Shown here: piece by piece, positions 18,634 to 23,851 of the stretch | Layout of the letters: each line of letters starts with the position of its first letter | Numbering within the stretch: position 1 is the stretch's first letter | DNA from: Saprolegnia diclina VS20 | Lineage: Eukaryota; Oomycota; Saprolegniomycetes; Saprolegniales; Saprolegniaceae | NCBI RefSeq assembly: GCF_000281045.1 | Contig: NW_008246125.1 | Coordinates: 289,118-312,968, forward strand | Direction of reading: 5' to 3' | Length of the DNA stretch: 23,851 nucleotides | Translations under genes and position numbers: made by a program | The notes under the pieces: generated by a model | The model's input: the letters and a program-made list of their open reading frames with translations, nothing else | Database searches by the model: none | What the model was told of the DNA's origin: nothing

Positions 18634-19953
18634 ATGGACGGAGGTGGCGTGAAGCGGCCCCACGATGACGAGTCGCTGCCGCGCAAGCTCACGGCCGTCG
18701 GCGTGCAAGGCCCGACGGGCGCTGCGTACACGGTGTACGAGAAGAACTGGCACTGCAAGGACTGCGGGCAGGAGAACTACGCACGCCGGCCACGCTGCAT
18801 GCGCTGCCGCGCGGCCAAGGTCGCTGCGCCGGACGCGCTCGTGTACACTGCGGCAAACCACGAAAACAAGTGGCGCGAGGCGCTGGACCCGTCGACGCAG
18901 AAGATCTACTACTACCACATTGAGACGAACGCGACGCAGTGGGAGCGCCCCAAGGAGATGGGTGCAGCCCCGCACTCGACGGGCTGGTTTGGCCGCGGCC
19001 AAGCGGGTATTGACAATGCGAGCAAGTACGAAGATCTCAACACGCGCCTTTTGCAACGACCCGCGCGCAAGCAGATCGATGCGATGCCGACCAAGAACAC
19101 GCGCATGGAAGGCGGGAACGAGTACAACATTTGGTACGACAAGTACGTCGGCGAGAACTGGGACCACACGAAGGGCCAGGACCCGGCCGAGCATCGCTGC
19201 TGCGTCGAAACGGACGGCGGGTACACAAAGGCCGACAAGATTGGCAAATCCAACAAGTTTTTCTGCCTCCACTTTGCCCGCGGTGGCTGCGCGCGGGGCA
19301 CCGAGTGCAACTACTTCCATCGGCTCCCGACGATGGCCGACGAGCTTCGCCTCGGCATGCTCCACGACTGCTTTGGCCGCGAGCGTCATGCGACTGATCG
19401 TGACGACATGGCGGGCGCCGGCAACTTTATGCGCAACTCGCGGACCTTGTACGTTGGCGGGCTCAAGCCCAAGAGCATGGTCACCGACATCGTCATGCAA
19501 GCGTTCGAAGAGTGGGGCGAGGTTGAGAACGTCAACATTGTGCACCGCCTCACGACGGCGTTCGTCCGGTATCGCCACCGCACGTCGGCCGAGTTTGCGA
19601 AGGAAGCGATGAGCAACCAGGCGCTCGAAGACAGCGAAATCCTCCAAATCAAGTGGGCCATGGACGACCCGAACCCAGTCGCCAAGGCTGCGGCCCAACG
19701 TGCGGACGCTGACGCGGTGCACGCGATGCTCAAGTCGCGCAACGTCTCGACGACGGCCGCGCCGTTCGACTACCCCGAGACGTACCAGATGCAGACCAAC
19801 AAGAAGCAAAAGGCGCTCACGGACGCCAACATGTACCCGGACACGGACACGCAATTTGCCGCGACGCACCACGCGGCCATCGAGCAACAAAAGCAGATGA
19901 AGCTCCTGAGCTACGCCGACCAGAGCGACGACGAAGGCGAGGACAACGCGTAG
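18634..19953 (+). CDS. CWC2: Cwc2/RBM22-type splicing factor with RanBP2 finger and WW domain
   Basis: Intronless gene of 439 residues. Domains in order: a RanBP2-type zinc finger with Cys41, 44, 55 and 58; a WW domain with Trp80, Trp103 and Pro106; the Cwc2 torus/CCCH zinc finger with Cys211, Cys219, Cys225 and His229 (spacing C-x7-C-x5-C-x3-H, as in yeast Cwc2); an RRM at about 271-345 with LYVGGL and TAFVRYRH; and an acidic C-terminus SDDEGEDNA. Cwc2 joins the Prp19-associated complex and touches U6 snRNA in the spliceosome core. The phrase FGRERHATDRDDMAGAGNF between torus and RRM is a family hallmark. The ATG at 18634 is chosen because no ATG lies further upstream in frame. Yeast Cwc2 lacks the first two domains, so this is an extended form. 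Confidence 0.94.
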   Translation: MDGGGVKRPHDDESLPRKLTAVGVQGPTGAAYTVYEKNWHCKDCGQENYARRPRCMRCRAAKVAAPDALVYTAANHENKWREALDPSTQKIYYYHIETNATQWERPKEMGAAPHSTGWFGRGQAGIDNASKYEDLNTRLLQRPARKQIDAMPTKNTRMEGGNEYNIWYDKYVGENWDHTKGQDPAEHRCCVETDGGYTKADKIGKSNKFFCLHFARGGCARGTECNYFHRLPTMADELRLGMLHDCFGRERHATDRDDMAGAGNFMRNSRTLYVGGLKPKSMVTDIVMQAFEEWGEVENVNIVHRLTTAFVRYRHRTSAEFAKEAMSNQALEDSEILQIKWAMDDPNPVAKAAAQRADADAVHAMLKSRNVSTTAAPFDYPETYQMQTNKKQKALTDANMYPDTDTQFAATHHAAIEQQKQMKLLSYADQSDDEGEDNA

Positions 19954-20296
19954 AGGCCGCCCGCGACATAAGTGCCTCGTAGGTCTCTTGCAATTACATT
20001 GTACGTACTACGTTTCTTGCTCAGACATGTGTCTATGCACCTCCACAATTACTGCGCTAAGTCGACGCGTTTAACCCTCCCGCGACGGTTTGGGCTCAAG
20101 CTGCAGCAGAATGGTTAGAATGACAGCAACATCGACATAGCGGAGACTTGTCGTTTTGGAGGTGAGAGCAGTGCGGTGACAGTCCATGAAACAAAATAGA
20201 ACTATCCGAGTAGAGTAACTTCGAAGCCTTGAGTTGGTGGGATACTCACACCATGCAGGCGCGTGCCATCATGACGAGGTTTGATGAGCACTAAAT

Positions 20297-20704
20297 GTGG
20301 CAATACATGGCTATATATGGCATATGCCATATATGATATTGTTGTATGAATTTCTCGCACTCGACACCTCGTACGCCGACACGGAGCAGAATTCCGTAAT
20401 CTACATCGTGTCTTTTATCATCATGGTAAGTTTAAGCGATTTCATTTTCGAACGCGATTGGAGCTCCGACAAGCTCGATGATGGCGAGGTGCGAGGTGAT
20501 CCATGACAAATTCGTACAGGATTGGTTGAAAATAGTTGAAAAATGACCAATGAATGTGATCCCTTTTCTTATTTTATTGCATAGAGATACCCAGATATGT
20601 TTTACGAGGCTACTACATGGTGTTCGTTCATCACCAAATTACCGGTAGCCTGGATGGACTCCACATTCATCGACTCTAGAACATTCTTCCGTCCAACCAA
20701 GTGA
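20297..20704 (+). CDS. Doubtful AT-rich spliced fragment
   Basis: Two open segments fit across an intron-like gap: 20297-20425, ending in SVIYIVSFIIM just before GTAAGT, and 20585-20704, beginning RYPDMFYEATTWCSFITKLP after TTGCATAG and ending at a TGA. The join is phase 0, but the intron would be 159 bp, three times the local norm. The base composition is more AT-rich than in the surrounding genes. The first segment is hydrophobic and has no ATG start. It may be a relic or the tail of a gene with a different base composition; no family is recognised. Confidence 0.25.
20313..20334. repeat. Perfect 22-bp palindrome
   Basis: A perfect palindrome centred on CATATG (20321-20326): each side extends GGTATATA-complementary bases for eleven positions, broken at 20312/20335. 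It lies at the start of the doubtful AT-rich fragment. It could form a hairpin or cruciform or be a site for a dimeric protein. In AT-rich DNA shorter palindromes are common, but eleven matched pairs with a GC core are less so. Confidence 0.7.
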
Positions 20705-20765
20705 ACTATATAACATGTAGAGTTGTACTATTCGTCATTATCACACAGCAAGGACGCGAATGCTC

Positions 20766-21771
20766 TTACGCCCGCCACGCGAACGAGGTATACATGCCCT
20801 TGTCCACGTTGAACGCCTCGCCCTTGTCGCCGGCACCAGCACCAGCAATCACATGCAGCTAGACAAAAATACATAATCAGCATCCGCTTGAAAGAAGTTG
20901 AGTCGCGTACTGGGATCAGGTGCTCTTCGCGCTGGTGGCAGTCGCGCGCGTGCGGGAGAGTCGCCCAGTTGGCTAGCGCATTGCGACGGTCCTCAACGTC
21001 CGCCTCCAACGCCGCCTCGGTCAGCGCCACGTTGAACTTGCGCGCCTTGTTCTCAAGGTCGCTTGTGCCACGACTCGGGTGGAAAGTCGCACCAGACCCG
21101 ACGATCGCAATGTTTTCGTCGCGAAGCACCGAGAGCACTTGGCCGATCTTGAAGTGGTGAAGGGGATCCAAGCCCGCAACGACGCTCACTTGGATGATCG
21201 GGATGTCTTCATCCGGATGAATGAGCTTGAGAGGCACGAACGTGCCATGGTCCCAGCCGCGCGTCGGGTCGAGGCGCGAAACAATGTTGGCATCCTTGAG
21301 AAGTTGGTGGATCTTTTGAGCGATCTCCGGCGACCCTGGCGCCTTGTACGTGAGCGAGTAGGCCTCTTGGGGGAAGCTACGCGTGAAACATAAGCCGTGG
21401 GTTCGCAATTCATCGCTGAGGAGACAATACCCGTAGTAGTCGTAGAGGAGGTCGTGGGATGCGCCGGACGAAATGGCCACGAACGGCTCTTCCCAGTGCG
21501 CCGTGACGATGACAATGGCTTTCGGGCGCTTGGTCGGATCGTTGAGGTTCAGAAGCTCGGGGATCTTGGTCTCGAGGAAGAGACGCGTCGGGCCGTGGTT
21601 GGGGTCCGTCGATGGCTTGAGGATCGGGAACGGACCAGCGCCGTGGTTGGCAAAGACGGCCGCAGCACGAACAGCAGCACAAGTAGCCATATCGTTCGTT
21701 GTTGGCGCCGCGGAGGAAAAGAAAGAATGAAGAGCGAGGGCCGAGGTCAAGCAGACGAGGAAAGACGACAT
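20766..21771 (-). CDS. Extradiol aromatic-ring dioxygenase (DODA/LigB)
   Basis: Two exons read downward, 20911-21771 and 20766-20858, joined across a 52-bp phase-0 intron and giving 317 residues. It belongs to the class III extradiol dioxygenases (4,5-DOPA dioxygenase group), which open catechol rings with a non-haem metal. Metal and active-site histidines are visible: His43 in ANHGAGPFP, His92 in VIVTAHWEEP, His175 in RGWDHGTFVPL, His231 in GSGATFHPS, and a late His in EEHLIP/LHVIAGAG. The family normally starts about 10-15 residues before the first histidine. Here the ATG at 21771 adds an N-terminal stretch, MSSFLVCLTSALALHSFFSS, that reads as a signal peptide; an internal Met28 would give the usual cytosolic form. 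CCAAT elements lie upstream at about 21803 and 21830. The substrate is unknown. Confidence 0.9.
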
Positions 21772-23007
21772 CGTGACGTGATGCAAATCCAAAAGTGAGT
21801 GTGATTGGCCATCCTCGAATTTCGAAGAGCCAATGGAAACGCTGCATGGATACGCCGAAGTGGAATCATCAACGCGGATTCATCACGATACCATAGCAAT
21901 ACGTGGTGTCGGGTGTGCGGTGCTACCAACGGCCTTCGAGAGGCTAGTGCAGTGGTAAGCGAGCTTTTGCGGGGCTCGTCGTCTTCGCTTTGCGCGATCA
22001 AACACACAGAATCGCTCGGAAGCTGCTTCCGGGAGCTTCCGGGAATCCGCTTCATGTCTCACGGAAACAACTTCCGGGGAAATCCCTGCCCCTCGTTGTA
22101 TACCCATACAAAACATCTAACATTGCATGTGACTGCAAGGGCAGCTAAACGTTGCTGTGGCAGCCCACGAATCACTTTACGGCCATCGCTTCGTACCGCA
22201 ATCGCTCTAGCAAGCGCAGGTGGGACTGAGAAATGGACACCGTGCAGAGATGGCTGCTGTACAGTCACTGTGCTGTAGCAGTCGCAAGGCGTCCAGTGTG
22301 CACTTTCAACGAGGATTGAGGACTATACGCATCCCATGCAGCCGTAGACACTGGATGACTGCGAGTTGTCGCCTCTTCTAGGCAATAGTGATGGCTTATA
22401 GGGAGTTGCGATCACTTTTGTATCCAATGTACTTCATCAAGCAAGCCACTGAGTTCAGATTGATCATGCACGTGCTTGGTCACAGGATGTCCTTTGACCT
22501 TTACTAGTATGAAGGACATAATTGAATTTATGTCCTTGCTATTCGCCTTGCTGTCGTAAGTGCATGCGCAGGTGTCTGGAGCGACACAGTCACTTGGTTG
22601 GCATCGTCGCTAAGAGTACCCTCGCGAGTGCGCGCACTCCAGGTTCCGCTCGATGCACGCACAGCACCCCAACAGCCGTTTAAAAGCGCACCGATCGCGG
22701 TGAGCGGTCGACCAGTCTACAGTTTCAATACTGCACCTTTTCTGCAATTCGGTGCGCTTATGTCGATTTCCGCCCTATCACCCTGGAATGCGCACCTCCT
22801 CCAATCGACCTCGGCCGTTCGTGATTCGCCCGTTCCAAAGGCTTCTCTCATAAAATACCAGCATCGGATTGTGGCATACATACCACAAGTATAGACAATC
22901 ACTTTTAACGGCGTGTCGCAGCGATTGCTATGCCAACGTAAAAATACAGCGGTCGAACGGCCCACACCCACTGCGCCTGCCACATCAGAAGACGCCGGCC
23001 CAAGACC
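21772..23007. other. 1.2-kb spacer upstream of two divergent genes
   Basis: The interval lies between the dioxygenase (minus) and the small membrane protein gene (plus). The first 70 bp carry likely promoter elements of the dioxygenase. Open frames on the plus strand at 21805-22278 and 22598-22894 have no features and uneven codon use. Two head-to-tail copies of a 10-bp unit occur at 22025-22044. No RNA gene or mobile element was recognised. Confidence 0.35.
22025..22044. repeat. Tandem pair of a 10-bp unit
   Basis: GCTTCCGGGA occurs twice head to tail, at 22025-22034 and 22035-22044; a related CTTCCGGGGA follows at 22071-22080. Such a cluster could be a set of protein binding sites or simple slippage. 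It lies about 260 bp upstream of the dioxygenase start. Confidence 0.6.
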
Positions 23008-23349
23008 ATGCTTCCTGCCTTGAGCGCCAGCGAGACGATCGGCGTCGTCGTAGCCTCGGTCGCCTTGGTGCTGGTTGTCGCCGTGGCCAAGCTCCGACAT
23101 GCAGCGCCCACACGCCGCAACTCGATCTGGTCCAGCCCCGACGATGAACTCGAAGACGTGCGCCTTCTCCAAGCCGAGCTGCGCAAGGCCAAGGCCGCGA
23201 AGCGCGAGCCGTTCTTCTATCCCGTGCTCGAAGAGACTGTCGCGTGGTGGGAAGAGTGGCAACGCAAGACAAAGCATCACCAAGACGCGGTCGCGCCGCT
23301 CTGCGCGACAGACTACCATCTGCACACGACGACGCTTGTGACGGCGTGA
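23008..23349 (+). CDS. Small single-pass membrane protein, function unknown
   Basis: Intronless gene of 113 residues starting MLPALSASET. A transmembrane helix spans about residues 11-29 (IGVVVASVALVLVVAVAKL) and is followed by basic residues, so the C-terminal part is probably cytosolic. That part is charged and includes a short helix, EDVRLLQAELRKAKAAKREP, which may be a coiled coil, then FFYPVLEETVAWWEEWQRKT. Codon use resembles the confident genes and the ATG is the first in the frame. It is not recognised as a known family. It converges on the PH-domain gene, 89 bp apart. Confidence 0.65.
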   Translation: MLPALSASETIGVVVASVALVLVVAVAKLRHAAPTRRNSIWSSPDDELEDVRLLQAELRKAKAAKREPFFYPVLEETVAWWEEWQRKTKHHQDAVAPLCATDYHLHTTTLVTA

Positions 23350-23438
23350 GGAGCGGATGGCCGTCTGTAGATTAGGCGCCGTACAAGTGGCGTCAAATAA
23401 CTTATTGCAACATTGCTGTGCATGAACTCTTTCGACGC

Positions 23439-23851
23439 CTACGACTCGAGTGGCGGAAACGCGCTGACGATGTAGGCGACGTCGGGCAGCGCCGGCTCGA
23501 CCACCTGCTTGGCCGACATACGTCCTGGGCGGGCTGTCTTGGCCTTGGGCACAACGCGGTTGTGTGAGAGATTCATGCCGGTGCCGCCTTGGGCGAGCCG
23601 CTGGACGCTGCTGCGAAGGACTTGGAGCCAGCGCAGCTTCTCGGCGAGCGACGGCGCGAAGAAGCGCGTGGCTTCGTCATTCTGCACGAGCACAAACTCG
23701 TCTGGCGACGTGGCGTCGCTGGGAAAATCGACGACGTAGGAAAGCGCCGAGAGCGCCCATACACCTTGGGCGAGTTGCGGACGGGCAATGTCGTGTTCGT
23801 CGAGGAAACACCGCAGCACGTCGTCTTGGAAGAAGGCTACAAGCCACGGCG
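23439..23851 (-). CDS. PH-domain protein, C-terminal part
   Basis: A minus-strand frame enters from the right edge and stops at 23439-23441, giving about 137 residues. The entering end reads PWLVAFFQDDVLRCFLDEHD, the strand pattern of a pleckstrin-homology domain, and RFFAPSLAEKLRWLQVLRSS is the typical C-terminal PH helix with its conserved Trp. PH domains bind phosphoinositides or proteins at membranes. After the domain comes a basic tail with PKAKTARPGRMSAKQVVEP. The start and any upstream domains lie outside the window, so the whole protein cannot be named. Confidence 0.75.
   Translation of the reverse strand, partial: PWLVAFFQDDVLRCFLDEHDIARPQLAQGVWALSALSYVVDFPSDATSPDEFVLVQNDEATRFFAPSLAEKLRWLQVLRSSVQRLAQGGTGMNLSHNRVVPKAKTARPGRMSAKQVVEPALPDVAYIVSAFPPLES

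Larger units (their letters stand above)
19954..20765. other. 812-bp spacer between Cwc2-like and dioxygenase genes
   Basis: Apart from the doubtful fragment at 20297-20704 and the palindrome at 20313-20334, nothing recognisable was found. The first 330 bp have ordinary composition with no long frame; from about 20280 on the DNA is AT-rich. The two flanking genes are convergent, so 3' UTRs of both should lie here and no promoter is required. Confidence 0.4.

Noticed and set aside
18559-19890. A 443-codon open frame on the minus strand opposite the Cwc2-like gene
   Set aside because: It is rich in Arg, Val and Leu, shows no domain, and mirrors a GC-rich coding strand whose plus-frame protein has four intact domains. 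It is an antisense shadow.
22717-23325. A 202-codon minus-strand frame over the small membrane protein gene
   Set aside because: Its composition is that of an antisense shadow and it lacks any motif, while the plus strand has a clear membrane helix and ATG.
1-23851. Search for transposons, LTR elements, tRNA or rRNA genes and CRISPR arrays
   Set aside because: No reverse transcriptase, integrase or transposase motif, long terminal repeat, cloverleaf or spaced repeat array was recognised by eye on either strand.

Overview
This looks like nuclear DNA of an oomycete, most likely a member of the Saprolegniales; the lineage is an inference. The evidence is the gene content (GINS subunit PSF1, ESCRT-II subunit VPS22/SNF8, SAR1, a Cwc2-type splicing factor, a PTPMT1-like phosphatase). 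It also includes very short introns (35-62 bp, mostly 42-55, usually starting GTA and ending TAG), CCAAT boxes in short intergenic spaces, and coding DNA rich in G/C at third positions. Nearly every multi-exon gene had to be rebuilt by splicing. The strongest check on those models is that exon sums divide by three and the spliced proteins line up with known families. No rRNA, tRNA, CRISPR array or clear transposon was recognised.

Layout, left to right. At 1-83 is a possible 3' end of a gene. 304-2409 (+) is an 11-exon coiled-coil protein whose introns are all phase 0. 2550-3470 (-) and 3897-4364 (+) are two divergent intronless genes of bacterial-type families, a RarD/EamA permease and a GNAT acetyltransferase. 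4621-5436 (-) is PSF1 in six exons. It shares a 136-bp spacer carrying four CCAAT boxes with 5573-7237 (+), the first of two tandem nine-exon MFSD9-like transporters; the second is 7997-9667 (+). 9714-10561 (-) is VPS22/SNF8, tail to tail with the second transporter. 11086-11660 (+) is an unrecognised 170-residue protein, and 11764-12034 (+) a tentative small membrane protein. 12280-12958 (+) is SAR1. 13253-14169 (+) is a secreted protein whose predicted mature N-terminus is histidine, resembling lytic polysaccharide monooxygenases.

14367-15584 (-) is a CAMK-like kinase with a degenerate glycine loop. 16478-17098 (+) is the PTPMT1-like phosphatase. 17659-18501 (-) is a Methyltransf_16-type methyltransferase, head to head with 18634-19953 (+), the intronless Cwc2-like splicing factor. 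20297-20704 (+) holds a doubtful AT-rich spliced fragment beside a palindrome. 20766-21771 (-) is an extradiol (DODA/LigB) dioxygenase with an N-terminal extension. 23008-23349 (+) is a small single-pass membrane protein, and 23439-23851 (-) is the C-terminal part of a PH-domain protein that runs off the window.

The genes do not form one pathway. They cover replication (PSF1), membrane traffic (SAR1, VPS22), splicing (Cwc2-like), lipid or protein dephosphorylation (PTPMT1-like), methylation, and transport. The accessory features of most interest are the histidine-brace candidate, the RarD/GNAT pair, the duplicated transporter, the unusual kinase and the extended dioxygenase.
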